A stretch of DNA of 64,000 nt. Origin: Betaproteobacteria bacterium HGW-Betaproteobacteria-9 (GTDB lineage: Bacteria > Pseudomonadota > Gammaproteobacteria > Burkholderiales > Burkholderiaceae_C). This document shows positions 46,832 through 58,858 of the stretch, piece after piece. The position numbers were made by a program, and so were the translations under genes. The notes beneath the pieces were generated by a model. The model was not told the DNA's origin. It worked only from the letters and a program-made list of their open reading frames with translations, and searched no databases. The stretch is taken from positions 1 through 64,000 of the forward strand of contig PHCC01000002.1 in NCBI GenBank assembly GCA_002842215.1, written 5' to 3'. Position 1 is the first letter of the stretch. Each line of letters opens with the position of its first letter.

Positions 46832-48274
46832 ATGTTGTACCTCTCCACCCGCGGCCACCCGGACCGCAAACACTTCTGCGAAATCCTGCTTGAAGGCCTG
46901 GCGCCCGACGGCGGTCTGTATTTGCCCGAGCGTTATCCGCAGGTGGAAGCCGCCACACTGGCGCGCTGGCGCGGCGTGTTCAATGGCGGAGCGGCCGGTG
47001 GTTACGCCGCGCTGGCGTTTGAGGTGCTGTCGCTCTACATCGACGACATTCCTGCCGCCGACCTCAAAGCGCTGTGCGAGAAGACCTACACCGAAGCGGT
47101 GTACGGCACGGCGGCCATTGTGCCGCTGAAGCAGCTGGAAGACGGCTTCTACCTCGAAGCTTTGTCCAACGGCCCGACACTGGCCTTCAAGGACATGGCC
47201 ATGCAGCTGCTGGGCAACCTGTTCGAGTACGAACTGGCGCGCCGTGGCGAAGAGCTCAACATCCTGGGTGCGACATCTGGCGACACCGGCAGCGCGGCCG
47301 AGTACGCCATGCGCGGCAAGCACGGCGTGCGCGTCTTCATGCTCAGCCCGCACGGGCGCATGAGCCCGTTCCAGCAGGCACAGATGTTCAGCCTGATGGA
47401 TCAGAACATCCACAACATCGCCATTGAAGGCGTGTTCGACGATTGCCAGGACATTGTCAAGAACGTGTCGAACGACCTGGCATTCAAGCGCGCCTACAAA
47501 ATCGGTACCGTCAATTCGATCAACTGGGCGCGCCTGCTGGCGCAGGTCGTTTACTACTTCGCCGGCTATTTCCAGGCGACCGCGGGTAACGATCAGAAGG
47601 TGAACTTCACGGTGCCCAGTGGCAACTTCGGCAACGTCTGCGCCGGCCATGTGGCACGCCAGATGGGTCTGCCGATTCAGACGCTGGTGGTGGCGACGAA
47701 CGAAAACGATGTGCTCGACGAGTTCTTCCGCACCGGGGTGTACCGCGTGCGAGCAAGCGCCGACACGCACGAAACCTCCAGCCCGTCGATGGACATTTCC
47801 AAGGCCAGCAACTTCGAGCGCTTTGTGTTCGACCTGCTGGGCCGTGACGGCGCGCGCGTGAAAGCGCTGTTTGCCGACGCGCTGAACCAGGACGGCCGTT
47901 TCGATTTGGGCGCTGACCCGGTGTTTGCCGACGCCGCCAGGCACTACGGTTTCGTCAGTGGCAAGAGCACGCACGCCGACCGCCTGGCCACCATCAAGGA
48001 CACCTTCGAGCGCTTCGGCGTGATGATCGACACCCACACCGCCGACGGCGTGAAGGTGGCGCGTGAGCATTTGAATGCGGCGACGCCGATGATCGTGCTG
48101 GAAACCGCCTTGCCCATCAAGTTCGCCGAAACCATCGTCGAGGCGCTGGGGCGCCAGCCCGACCGGCCCGCGAAGTTCGAAGGCATCGAAGCCCTGCCCA
48201 AGCGCGTGCAGGTGATGCCGGCCGACACGGCGGCGGTGCAGCGCTACATCGTCCAGCATTGCCCCGCGGCCTGA
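46832..48274 (+). CDS. thrC: threonine synthase
   Basis: The 480-residue PLP enzyme turns O-phosphohomoserine into threonine. The PLP-binding Lys120 is in SNGPTLAFKDMAMQ, and the phosphate-contacting GATSGDTGSAAEYAM follows. The N-terminus (MLYLSTRGH) is that of the longer threonine synthase subclass seen in E. coli. thrB is not in this window. Confidence 0.97.
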   Translation: MLYLSTRGHPDRKHFCEILLEGLAPDGGLYLPERYPQVEAATLARWRGVFNGGAAGGYAALAFEVLSLYIDDIPAADLKALCEKTYTEAVYGTAAIVPLKQLEDGFYLEALSNGPTLAFKDMAMQLLGNLFEYELARRGEELNILGATSGDTGSAAEYAMRGKHGVRVFMLSPHGRMSPFQQAQMFSLMDQNIHNIAIEGVFDDCQDIVKNVSNDLAFKRAYKIGTVNSINWARLLAQVVYYFAGYFQATAGNDQKVNFTVPSGNFGNVCAGHVARQMGLPIQTLVVATNENDVLDEFFRTGVYRVRASADTHETSSPSMDISKASNFERFVFDLLGRDGARVKALFADALNQDGRFDLGADPVFADAARHYGFVSGKSTHADRLATIKDTFERFGVMIDTHTADGVKVAREHLNAATPMIVLETALPIKFAETIVEALGRQPDRPAKFEGIEALPKRVQVMPADTAAVQRYIVQHCPAA

Positions 48275-48296
48275 TGGTCGGGCGTTGGCAGCAGGC

Positions 48297-48830
48297 ATGA
48301 AAGTCGTAGGCTTTGCGGGCTTTTCAGGTGCGGGAAAAACCACGCTGCTGGAGCAGCTGATCCCTGTCCTGCGTCAACGGGGCCTGCGGGTCTCGGTGGT
48401 CAAACACGTGCACCACGGCCTGGACATTGATCACCCGGGCAAAGACACCTGGCGCCATCGCGAGGCCGGGGCCTACGAAGTGGTGGCCGCCTCGCCGCAG
48501 CGCCTGGTGCTGATGCGCGAATTCGAACGGCCGATTGAGCTGACGGTCCACGACGTGATTCGCACGCTGCATCCGGGTGTGGACTGGGTGCTGGTCGAGG
48601 GCTACCGCGACAGCAACCTGCTCAAGGTCGAGGTCTGGCGTGCGGCCACCGGCAAGCCCGTGCTGTATCCGGACGATCCCTTTGTCGCCGCCATCGCCAC
48701 CGACAGCGCCGATCAATTGCCGCAGACCACCCTGCGCCCGGTGCTGAATTTGAACGACGCCGCAGCCGTGGCCGGCTGGCTGCTCGACAATGAAGACCGT
48801 TTTGACTATGTTCCCGAGGCCTACATCTGA
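48297..48830 (+). CDS. mobB: molybdopterin-guanine dinucleotide biosynthesis protein MobB
   Basis: The 177-residue P-loop GTPase assists attachment of GMP to molybdopterin. Walker A is GFSGAGKTTLLEQ, and KHVHHGLDIDHPGKDT and VLVEGYRDS are typical for MobB. It begins 22 bases after thrC; an in-frame TTG at 48285 is less likely as start. It opens the molybdenum cofactor run mobB-moeA-moaD-moaE. Confidence 0.93.
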   Translation: MKVVGFAGFSGAGKTTLLEQLIPVLRQRGLRVSVVKHVHHGLDIDHPGKDTWRHREAGAYEVVAASPQRLVLMREFERPIELTVHDVIRTLHPGVDWVLVEGYRDSNLLKVEVWRAATGKPVLYPDDPFVAAIATDSADQLPQTTLRPVLNLNDAAAVAGWLLDNEDRFDYVPEAYI

Positions 48831-48865
48831 CCCGGCGGACATGCCCACCCACCGACTCTGACGCC

Positions 48866-50146
48866 ATGAACGCTTCTGCACCGCCCGCCCGGGCCCCCTT
48901 GATGGCGCTGGACGCTGCGCTGGCCGACCTGCTCGCGCGGGTCGTTCCGTTGTCCCGGGTCGAGACGGTGGCCACTTTCGAGGCCGATGGCCGCGTGCTG
49001 GCCAGCGATCTGGTTTCAGGCTTGCAGGTGCCGCCACAGGACAACTCGTCCATGGACGGGTATGCCGTCAACGCGGCCGACGTGACCGAGGCCGGCGTGG
49101 TGCTGGCGGTGTCGCAGCGCATCGCGGCCGGTCATGCCGCCGAGCCGTTGCGGCCCGGGACGTGCGCGCGCATCTTCACGGGTGCGCCCATGCCCGCGGG
49201 TGCCGATGCGGTGGTGATGCAGGAAGACACCCGCGAGGTGGGCGGCAATCTGCATGCTGTGCACATTGACGCCGTGCCGGCCTCTGGCCAGTGGGTGCGT
49301 CGTGCCGGCGAAGACGTGACGCGGGGAGCGGTGGTCTTGCCGCGCGGGACCCGGCTTTCCCCGGCCAGCCTGGGGCTGGCGGCCAGCATCGGCTGTGCCC
49401 AGCTGCCGGTGATGGTGCGTCCGCGCGTGGCCCTGTTTTCCACCGGCGACGAACTCGTGATGCCGGGCGAGGTGGCTCCGCAAGACATGAAGCCTGGCGC
49501 GATCTACAACTCCAACCGCTTCTTCCTGCGCACCTTGCTGCAGCACCTGGGCTGCGAGGTGAGTGACCTCGGCATCGTGCCGGACAAGCGGGAGCTGACG
49601 CTTGCCGCGCTCAAGACAGCGGCCGACCACCACGACCTGATTCTCACCAGCGGCGGTGTCTCGGTGGGCGAAGAGGACCACATCAAGCCGTCCGTTCAGC
49701 AACTGGGCAGCCTTGACCTGTGGCAGATCGCCATGAAGCCGGGCAAGCCTTTTGCATACGGCACGGTGCGGCGCGATGCGGGGGCTGGTGCCGATGCGGC
49801 GCAGCCCTGCCATTTCATCGGTCTGCCGGGCAACCCGGTGTCCAGTTTCGTCACTTTCCTGTTGCTGGTGCGCCCCTTCCTGCTGCGGCTGCAGGGTGCC
49901 GAAGTGCCGGGTCTGCAACCGGTGAAGCTGCCCGCCCACTTCGACCTGTCGCGCGCCGACAAGCGCCGCGAATTCCTGCGCGTGCGCCGCAACGCCGCTG
50001 GCGGGCTGGACCTGTTTCCCAACCAGAGCTCGGGCGTGTTGACCTCCGCGGTATGGGGCGACGGTCTGGTCGACAACCCGGCTGGCACCACCATCGCCCG
50101 GGGCGATCTGGTGTCCTTTCTTTCTTTTGCCGACCTGCTGCTCTGA
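48866..50146 (+). CDS. moeA: molybdopterin molybdotransferase MoeA
   Basis: The 426-residue enzyme inserts molybdate into adenylylated molybdopterin. It contains DNSSMDGYAV near 52-61, the MoeA/MogA-type fold with FSTGDELV and ILTSGGVSVGEEDH, and GLPGNPVSSF. The C-terminal beta domain with ADKRREFLRVR is complete. It sits between mobB and moaD in a compact run. Confidence 0.96.
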   Translation: MNASAPPARAPLMALDAALADLLARVVPLSRVETVATFEADGRVLASDLVSGLQVPPQDNSSMDGYAVNAADVTEAGVVLAVSQRIAAGHAAEPLRPGTCARIFTGAPMPAGADAVVMQEDTREVGGNLHAVHIDAVPASGQWVRRAGEDVTRGAVVLPRGTRLSPASLGLAASIGCAQLPVMVRPRVALFSTGDELVMPGEVAPQDMKPGAIYNSNRFFLRTLLQHLGCEVSDLGIVPDKRELTLAALKTAADHHDLILTSGGVSVGEEDHIKPSVQQLGSLDLWQIAMKPGKPFAYGTVRRDAGAGADAAQPCHFIGLPGNPVSSFVTFLLLVRPFLLRLQGAEVPGLQPVKLPAHFDLSRADKRREFLRVRRNAAGGLDLFPNQSSGVLTSAVWGDGLVDNPAGTTIARGDLVSFLSFADLLL

Positions 50147-50157
50147 AGGCCTGTCCC

Positions 50158-50409
50158 GTGAAGATTCAACTGCGTTATTTCGCCTCCATCCGCGAAGCCG
50201 TCGGCACCGGCAGCGAGTCGCTGGACACGGCGGCCGGCACGCTGACCGTCCTGCGCGACGAACTGATCGCGCGGGGCGGCGGCTATGCCGAGGCGCTGGC
50301 GCGTGGCCGGGCGGTGCGTGTGTCGCTCAACCAGACCATGACCGACGAAGCCGCCGCGCTCAGCGAGGGCGCGGAAGTGGCCTTTTTCCCGCCCGTGACC
50401 GGCGGCTGA
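50158..50409 (+). CDS. moaD: molybdopterin synthase small subunit MoaD
   Basis: This 83-residue ubiquitin-like sulfur carrier ends in PVTGG, the Gly-Gly tail that becomes a thiocarboxylate. It starts with GTG (VKIQLRYFASIREAVG) 11 bases after moeA. Its partner moaE begins two bases after the stop. Confidence 0.94.
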   Translation: MKIQLRYFASIREAVGTGSESLDTAAGTLTVLRDELIARGGGYAEALARGRAVRVSLNQTMTDEAAALSEGAEVAFFPPVTGG

Positions 50410-50411
50410 TC

Positions 50412-50885
50412 ATGAACGTCCGCGTCAGCATCCAGACCCAGGACTTCGATCTCAGCACCGAGGTCGCCCGGCTGCGCGAGCAGGACCAGCGCGTGGGTGC
50501 CATCTGCACCTTCGTTGGCACGGTCCGTGACCGCAACGATGGTCAGAGCATCAGCACCATGGAGCTGGAGCACTACCCGGGCATGACCGAGAAGAGCATA
50601 GAAGCCATGATCGACGAGGCATTCAAGCGCTTTGACATCTACGCCGTGCGCGTGATCCACCGTGTGGGTCTGCTGCAGCCGCTGGACCAGATCGTGCTGG
50701 TAGCCGTGACCTCCGCGCACCGGGGCGAGAGCTTCCAGGCCTGCGAGTTCCTGATGGACTACCTCAAGACCCAGGCGCCGTTCTGGAAGAAGGAACAGAC
50801 GCCGGATGGCGCACGCTGGGTGGATGCGCGGGTCAGCGATGACGCGGCGCTCGCGAAGTGGGGCATCCAGAGTCAGAACGCCTGA
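50412..50885 (+). CDS. moaE: molybdopterin synthase large subunit MoaE
   Basis: The 157-residue protein transfers sulfur from MoaD to precursor Z. It shows GAICTFVGTVRD, LEHYPGMTEKSI, VIHRVGLLQPLDQIV and the catalytic-lysine region FWKKEQTPDGARWVDAR. It ends the molybdenum cofactor run. Confidence 0.96.
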   Translation: MNVRVSIQTQDFDLSTEVARLREQDQRVGAICTFVGTVRDRNDGQSISTMELEHYPGMTEKSIEAMIDEAFKRFDIYAVRVIHRVGLLQPLDQIVLVAVTSAHRGESFQACEFLMDYLKTQAPFWKKEQTPDGARWVDARVSDDAALAKWGIQSQNA

Positions 50886-50899
50886 CAGCCCTTATTGGC

Positions 50900-51652
50900 A
50901 TGGCGCCCACGATCCTTTCCGACGCCGACATCGAAGCCATCGAGCGCGCCACGCTCGACGCCGTGTCGCCCGAGCGCGTGGAGTCGCTGCCCGGCTGGCT
51001 GCTGCCCATGGACAGCGGTACGGTGGGCCGTGCCCGCAGCGCTGTCCCTCTGAGCCATGCCGTGGCCGACCCGGCGGTGCTCGACGACATCCTCGAACGC
51101 TACGCCGCTCAGGGTTTCGTGCCGGCCTTCCGCCTGCCCGATGGACCGGCCTTCGAAGCCCTGCACCAGGGCCTGCAGGCGCGGGGCTTTGCGCGCGCCC
51201 AGCCCACGCTGACGCAATGTGGCCGTGTGCATGACCTGCTGATGGTGCAGCCCGGGCCAGCAGCGGACCTGTCGGCGAAGCCTGATGAAGCCTGGATGGC
51301 TATGTTCCTGGGCGAAGGCCTGGACCCGGTGGACGGTGCGAGCCGGGCACGCTCGCTGAGCCGGGCCACCGGGACGTTGTTTGCCAGCCTGCGCGAAGAC
51401 GGACAGACGGTGGCCTGCGGGGCCGCGGCCTACGGCCACGGCTGGCTGAGCGTCCACGGCATGCGCACCGCCGCCTCACACCGGGGTCGGGGCCTGGCCG
51501 GGCGGGTGCTGCAGGCCATGGCCGAGGAAGCCTTGCGCCGCGGGATTTCCCGGGTGTTTCTCCAGGTCGTCGCGGACAACGGGCCAGCGCTCGCGTTGTA
51601 CCGCCGGCTGGGCCTGAACACCGCCTGGACCTACGCCTACTGGCGCCGTTGA
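50900..51652 (+). CDS. GNAT-family N-acetyltransferase
   Basis: The 250-residue protein carries a GNAT domain in its C-terminal half. The acetyl-CoA loop is in HGMRTAASHRGRGLAGRVL and the last helix in NGPALALYRRLGLNTAWTY. The N-terminal half (about 1-130) is a second, degenerate GNAT-like fold or a substrate-binding domain. It follows moaE by 14 bases and may be co-transcribed, but no molybdenum link is known. The substrate cannot be predicted. Confidence 0.82.
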   Translation: MAPTILSDADIEAIERATLDAVSPERVESLPGWLLPMDSGTVGRARSAVPLSHAVADPAVLDDILERYAAQGFVPAFRLPDGPAFEALHQGLQARGFARAQPTLTQCGRVHDLLMVQPGPAADLSAKPDEAWMAMFLGEGLDPVDGASRARSLSRATGTLFASLREDGQTVACGAAAYGHGWLSVHGMRTAASHRGRGLAGRVLQAMAEEALRRGISRVFLQVVADNGPALALYRRLGLNTAWTYAYWRR

Positions 51653-51745
51653 GCGGCGCTGATCCAGATGGTTCCCGAAGGGCGGGGATCGGCTGATCTG
51701 TGTCAAGGCCGCGTGGTGCGTGCGGGCGCAAGCTGGAAAAGCCAC

Positions 51746-51773
51746 CTTGAAAACCCGGGGAATCGCTCCAAAT
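51746..51773 (+). promoter_or_regulatory. sigma-32-like heat-shock promoter of clpB
   Basis: CTTGAAA (51746-51752), a 13-base spacer and CTCCAAAT (51766-51773) match the RpoH consensus (CTTGAAA, CCCCATNT) well. The clpB start is 33 bases downstream. Confidence 0.68.
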
Positions 51774-51806
51774 GCCGGGTAATCAAATTTTCCGGAGAGC
51801 TCTTTC

Positions 51807-54422
<2,616 letters not shown>

Positions 54423-54536
54423 TGACTGAGAACCGTCAGGCGGTCGTGACCGGGGGATAGACGGTCATACTGGTAACAAGTTGTTGCCATTGCCTTGCAT
54501 TCGAACAAGAGGCGGACGGTATAAACCTCGGGATAT

Positions 54537-56969
54537 ATGCCGAATTCGTCGCAGTTGCTCGATCAATGTTTTGATGAGGTCGCCCGCCAGGCGAAGCCTT
54601 TGCTGGGTCGTTGCATCGAGGCGGCGGTGGCTTCGTTGCAGGCGGCCGAAACGAAGTCCAGCGCGGTGGCCGAGCGCCAGCGCCTGGCCCAGGCCTGCTG
54701 GGCATTGACACAACGCAAGGGCGCGCTGACCGATACCTATCCGGCGCGCTTGCGCGAGGCCTTTGAGCGGGGAGGGGACGAGGGCGGGCGAACGTCGTCG
54801 CTCGCCCTGCTGTCCGACTCCTCGTTGCTGGCGCTGGTGGATGACCTGTCGGTGTCCGAATCGCTGGAATCGGCCCGCTTGCTGCAGGACCTGATGCCGG
54901 TGGTGGAGCAGGCCCTGACGGCGCTGGATGCGCGCATGAGTTCGCTCATCGGTTTCGAGACGGTGCAGGTGGAGAAGAACCCGCTGCGTCCCTCGGTGTT
55001 CGTGCGGGTGCTGCGCGACCTCATTGCCGAGTTCGAGCGCGAGCCCGAGATCCGGTCCCTCTGGTTACAGCATCTGGCCAGCCCGCTCGGTCGCGGGCTG
55101 TGCCAGCTCTACGAGCAACTGGCGCTGCGGTTGCAGCAGGCCAATGTGCAGGAAGCGGGCTATCGCATCCGCCTGGTGGAGGATCCGCAAGCGGGCTCGG
55201 GCTCGGGTCCGGCTTCGGTGCGGCGCGATCCACTGCCCCGCGACGCGCTGTCTTTTGAACCCGCTCCGACCGGGCGCGGTGATCCGTATCAGACGCTGCC
55301 GCCCATGACGGCCCTGGCCGGCACGCAGACCCGGCTGGACCATCAGGTGTTCCACGATTTCCTGGCCGATGAGGGTGACCGGTTCGAGCAGGCGCTCGAT
55401 TCGGGTTACTACGACCAGCTGTTGCGCGAGCAGCGGATCGCCCAGGCCCAGGCCGATCTGCCCCTGCTGGACGAGGTGGTGGTCGATCGAGAGCGTGTGC
55501 AGTTCCGCGGCCTGCCGGTCGTTGACCGGCCTGCGCGAGCGGTCAGCATCGGTTCGCAGCTGGGCACGGACCACTGGGGCGCCTACGCCGCTCCGCACGA
55601 GCGCACGCGGGTGTTGCTCGATCTCAAGCAGCAAGCCGAACGCGTGTCGCAGGCGGTGGGGCTGGACCTGGTGCGCAAGCTGGTCAACCAGGTGGCGCGC
55701 GATCCGCTGCTGCTGGCGCCGGTGCGCGAGGCGGTGGTGGCGCTGGAGCCGGCCCTGCTGCGGCTGGCGATGGACGACCCCCGGTTCTTCGCCAAAGACC
55801 AGCACCCGGCCCGCCTGTTTGTCGAGCAGGTCGCGCAGCGCAGCTTCCGCTTCAACGACGAATTCTCGGGCGAGTTCGAGCAGTTCCATGCGCCGGTGCG
55901 CGAGGCCGTCAATGCCCTCAACGCCTTGCCCGGTGCGACGCCCGAACCCTTTGCGGTGGCGCTGGAACACCTGCAGGAAGACTGGGCGGGTGCCGACCAG
56001 GCCGAGGCGGATGCGCAGGCGCAACACCTGCAGGCCCTGCATTTCGCCGAAGCACGCCAGGAGCTGGCGGACCAGGTGGCGTGGGAAATCAGCCTGCGGC
56101 CCGACGTGTTCAATGCGCCTGCGGCGGTGCTGGATTTTCTCTACGGCAGCTGGTCGCTGGTGATTGCCGAGGCGCAACTGCGCCATCCTGACGGCGGCCC
56201 TGACCCGCTGGGTTACCGGGCCCTGATCTCGGATCTGCTGTGGAGCGTGCGCCACGAGGTCACACTGCACCAGCCGCGCAAGCTGATCGAGATGCTGCCG
56301 GGTCTGCTGCAGAAACTGCGAGCCGGGCTGGGCATGCTGGACAAACCGGCAGAAGAAACACAGACCTTTTTCGATGCATTGATCCGCTACCACGAGCCGG
56401 TGCTGGCGTTGCGCCGGGCCAGCGCCCGGTCCCAGGCCGGGACTTCGATACCGGGTGCACTCGAAACCCCGGTGGTCGCCTTTCCCGAAACGGACAACCT
56501 GGCCGAGGCTCCCCGGCCGCGGGCGGCAGACACGCCCTGGCTGGCGGCGCGTGAGCGGGTCGAGGCCGGGTTCCAGGATGCGCCGGTTGCGGTTGCCACG
56601 GTGGTGGAGGACTCCGCGGCAGCGCCGCTGTCCACGTCCAGCGAAGAGGCGGATGAAGGGACAGAAACCGCAGGCGTGCTCGCCAGTCTGCATGTGGGTG
56701 ACTGGGTGGATCTGCAGGCCAGCGGACAGTGGCTGCGCGCCCGGCTGGTCTGGGCCAACGCCCGGGCCACACTGTTCCTGTTCACCAGCCGGGGCGGGCA
56801 CCCGCACACCATGACCCGGCGCAGCTGCGAAAAGCTCATCCGCCAGCGCGGGTTGCGGCCGCTGGCCGTGCGGCCGGTGGTCGATGCCGCCATCGACGCG
56901 GTGGTCAAGGGCGTGCCCGGCGCTCCCGCTCACGCCTGTGTAGTCGCCACCGAAGCGGTTCCGGCCTGA
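54537..56969 (+). CDS. DUF1631 family protein
   Basis: This 810-residue soluble protein belongs to DUF1631, a family restricted mainly to beta- and gammaproteobacteria and without a known function. The sequence is largely helical and rich in Ala/Leu/Arg. The conserved C-terminal block GDWVDLQASGQWLRARLVWAN and TLFLFTSRGG resembles a small beta-barrel of PilZ-like kind, but the RxxxR motif for c-di-GMP is not evident. The start MPNSSQLLDQCFDEV is plausible; its ribosome binding site is weak. A short hairpin (AUAGGGG/CCCCUAU) follows the stop without a T-run. Confidence 0.85.
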   Translation: MPNSSQLLDQCFDEVARQAKPLLGRCIEAAVASLQAAETKSSAVAERQRLAQACWALTQRKGALTDTYPARLREAFERGGDEGGRTSSLALLSDSSLLALVDDLSVSESLESARLLQDLMPVVEQALTALDARMSSLIGFETVQVEKNPLRPSVFVRVLRDLIAEFEREPEIRSLWLQHLASPLGRGLCQLYEQLALRLQQANVQEAGYRIRLVEDPQAGSGSGPASVRRDPLPRDALSFEPAPTGRGDPYQTLPPMTALAGTQTRLDHQVFHDFLADEGDRFEQALDSGYYDQLLREQRIAQAQADLPLLDEVVVDRERVQFRGLPVVDRPARAVSIGSQLGTDHWGAYAAPHERTRVLLDLKQQAERVSQAVGLDLVRKLVNQVARDPLLLAPVREAVVALEPALLRLAMDDPRFFAKDQHPARLFVEQVAQRSFRFNDEFSGEFEQFHAPVREAVNALNALPGATPEPFAVALEHLQEDWAGADQAEADAQAQHLQALHFAEARQELADQVAWEISLRPDVFNAPAAVLDFLYGSWSLVIAEAQLRHPDGGPDPLGYRALISDLLWSVRHEVTLHQPRKLIEMLPGLLQKLRAGLGMLDKPAEETQTFFDALIRYHEPVLALRRASARSQAGTSIPGALETPVVAFPETDNLAEAPRPRAADTPWLAARERVEAGFQDAPVAVATVVEDSAAAPLSTSSEEADEGTETAGVLASLHVGDWVDLQASGQWLRARLVWANARATLFLFTSRGGHPHTMTRRSCEKLIRQRGLRPLAVRPVVDAAIDAVVKGVPGAPAHACVVATEAVPA

Positions 56970-57019
56970 TAGGGGCACAACCCCTATCTCCGGGGCGGCG
57001 TCTTTTCTATGATGGCACC

Positions 57020-58453
57020 ATGACCCAGACCCCGCCCGACCTCCCGATGCGCGCCCTGTTTGACGCGCAGTACCGGGCCAGCCGCTCCCAGATCGACGTG
57101 CCGCTGGCGCTTCGACTCGACCGTTTGCAGCGCATGCGGGCTTTGATCGACGTGCACGGCGTGGCGCTGGCCGAAGCGGTGCAGGCCGACTTCGGCGTGC
57201 GCTCCCTGCAGCTCACCGAGGTGGCCGACTTTTTTGTGCTGCGTGCGCTGCTGGGCGACCTGGAGAAACACACCAGCGCGTGGATGAAACCGCGGCGCGT
57301 GGCCACGCCGATCTACCTGCAGCCCGCCAGCGCGCACATCCAGCGCCAGCCACTGGGCGTGATCGGGGTCATCGGCCCCTGGAACTACCCGTTGCAGCTC
57401 ACGCTGGGTCCGGCCGCCACGGCGCTGGCGGCGGGTAACCGCGTGATGATCAAGCCCAGCGAGCTCACGCCGCACACCTCGGCACTGCTGGCCGCGGTGT
57501 TGAACCAGGCCTTTGCGACCGACGAGGTGTGTGTGGTGCAGGGCGGGGCGGACGTGGCGCACGAGTTCGCCAGCCTGCCGTTTGACCACCTGTTCTTCAC
57601 CGGCTCCACGGCGGTGGGCCGCAAGGTCGCGGCGGCGGCGGCGGACAACCTCACGCCCACCACGCTGGAGCTGGGAGGCAAGTCGCCCTGCATCATCGAC
57701 GCCTCGTGCGACATCGCCAGTGCCGCCCTCAAGATCGCCCACGGCAAGCTGCTGAACGCCGGGCAGACCTGCATCGCACCCGACTACGTGCTGCTGCCGC
57801 GCGGGCGCGAGGCCGAGTTCGAGCAGGCGTTTGCGGCGGCCGTGGTGCGCCTGTTCCCCACCATCGGCGGCAATCCCGACTACACCAGCATCGTCAGTGA
57901 CCGCCACCACGCGCGCCTGCAGTCGCTGCTGTCAGAGGCCCGTACACAGGGTGCCCGGGTGGTGGAGATACGTGCCTCGATTGTGGAGGGGGCACACACG
58001 GTGGCCCAGGAGCGCCAGATGAACCCGGTCCTGGTGTTTGATGCCCCGTCCGGTCTTCGCCTGATGCGCGAGGAGATCTTCGGCCCCATGCTGCCGGTGC
58101 TGACCTACAGAAAACTGGACGACGCCATCGCCACCATCAACACCGGGCCGCGCCCGTTGGCGCTCTACTGGTTCGGCAGCGACACCGGCGCGCGGGACCA
58201 CGTGCTGAGCAACACGGTGAGCGGCGGCGTGACGGTGAACGACACCCTGCTGCACATTGCCCACGACAACCTGCCGTTTGGTGGCGTGGGTGAGAGTGGC
58301 TGGGGCGCCTACCACGGTGAGACGGGCTTCCTGCGTTTCACGCAGCAGAAGTCCGTGCTGGTGCAATCGCGCTTCGCGATGGGCAGCCTGTTTTACCCGC
58401 CGTACGGCAAGCGCTTTGACCAGGTGATGGGGTTGCTCAAGCGCTGGCTCTGA
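57020..58453 (+). CDS. aldehyde dehydrogenase, coniferyl-aldehyde dehydrogenase type
   Basis: The 477-residue NAD(P)-dependent class-3-like aldehyde dehydrogenase contains GVIGPWNYPLQL, the general-base Glu in LELGGKSPCII, and the catalytic Cys in NAGQTCIAPDY. The hydrophobic C-terminus (LFYPPYGKRFDQVMGLL) is also typical. The closest group by pattern is coniferyl aldehyde dehydrogenase, which oxidises bulky or aromatic aldehydes; long-chain aldehydes are also possible. It stands alone, 50 bases after the DUF1631 gene. Confidence 0.9.
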   Translation: MTQTPPDLPMRALFDAQYRASRSQIDVPLALRLDRLQRMRALIDVHGVALAEAVQADFGVRSLQLTEVADFFVLRALLGDLEKHTSAWMKPRRVATPIYLQPASAHIQRQPLGVIGVIGPWNYPLQLTLGPAATALAAGNRVMIKPSELTPHTSALLAAVLNQAFATDEVCVVQGGADVAHEFASLPFDHLFFTGSTAVGRKVAAAAADNLTPTTLELGGKSPCIIDASCDIASAALKIAHGKLLNAGQTCIAPDYVLLPRGREAEFEQAFAAAVVRLFPTIGGNPDYTSIVSDRHHARLQSLLSEARTQGARVVEIRASIVEGAHTVAQERQMNPVLVFDAPSGLRLMREEIFGPMLPVLTYRKLDDAIATINTGPRPLALYWFGSDTGARDHVLSNTVSGGVTVNDTLLHIAHDNLPFGGVGESGWGAYHGETGFLRFTQQKSVLVQSRFAMGSLFYPPYGKRFDQVMGLLKRWL

Positions 58454-58464
58454 GCGCCTGGGGA

Positions 58465-58710
58465 TCAGCTGTTGAGGGTGTTGTCCCCGTCGCTGTACAT
58501 CACGAACGGAATCGGTTGCAGGTAACCCTGGAGCTGCAGCCCGTGTGCCAGCTCGGAGACGTCGTCCCCCAGCAGCATGGAAAGCTCCCGCTCGCTGCGC
58601 CGTCCATTGGCCATCAGCAGCAGGCTGTGGGCTTTGCGCCCGATCTGGCCCGGGCGTGCGAGCGCGTCCCAGGCCTTGGGTGTTTTGGCGAACCGTTCAA
58701 TGCTGGCCAT
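58465..58710 (-). CDS. conserved hypothetical protein
   Basis: The 81-residue protein has no signal or membrane helix. A helical core KAHSLLLMANGRRSERELSM and DVSELAHGLQLQGYL suggests a small winged-helix-like fold, and the C-terminus is acidic. It converges with the aldehyde dehydrogenase, 11 bases apart. No function can be given. Confidence 0.65.
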   Translation of the reverse strand: MASIERFAKTPKAWDALARPGQIGRKAHSLLLMANGRRSERELSMLLGDDVSELAHGLQLQGYLQPIPFVMYSDGDNTLNS

Positions 58711-58858
58711 GTGGTGTTCCCTGTGCGTGTGACTTCAGACCAGCAAGATACGGGCCGGCCGTGACAGGGGCATGACAAGGCCGCCAGCGCCCGATGGCCG
58801 GGCCCTTTGCACCGCGAGCGGGCGCTATGCTCACGCCAGCCTCCACCGAAGCACCGAC

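Noticed and set aside
56964..56990. Terminator after the DUF1631 gene
   Set aside because: The ATAGGGG/CCCCTAT hairpin includes the stop codon and has no T-run.
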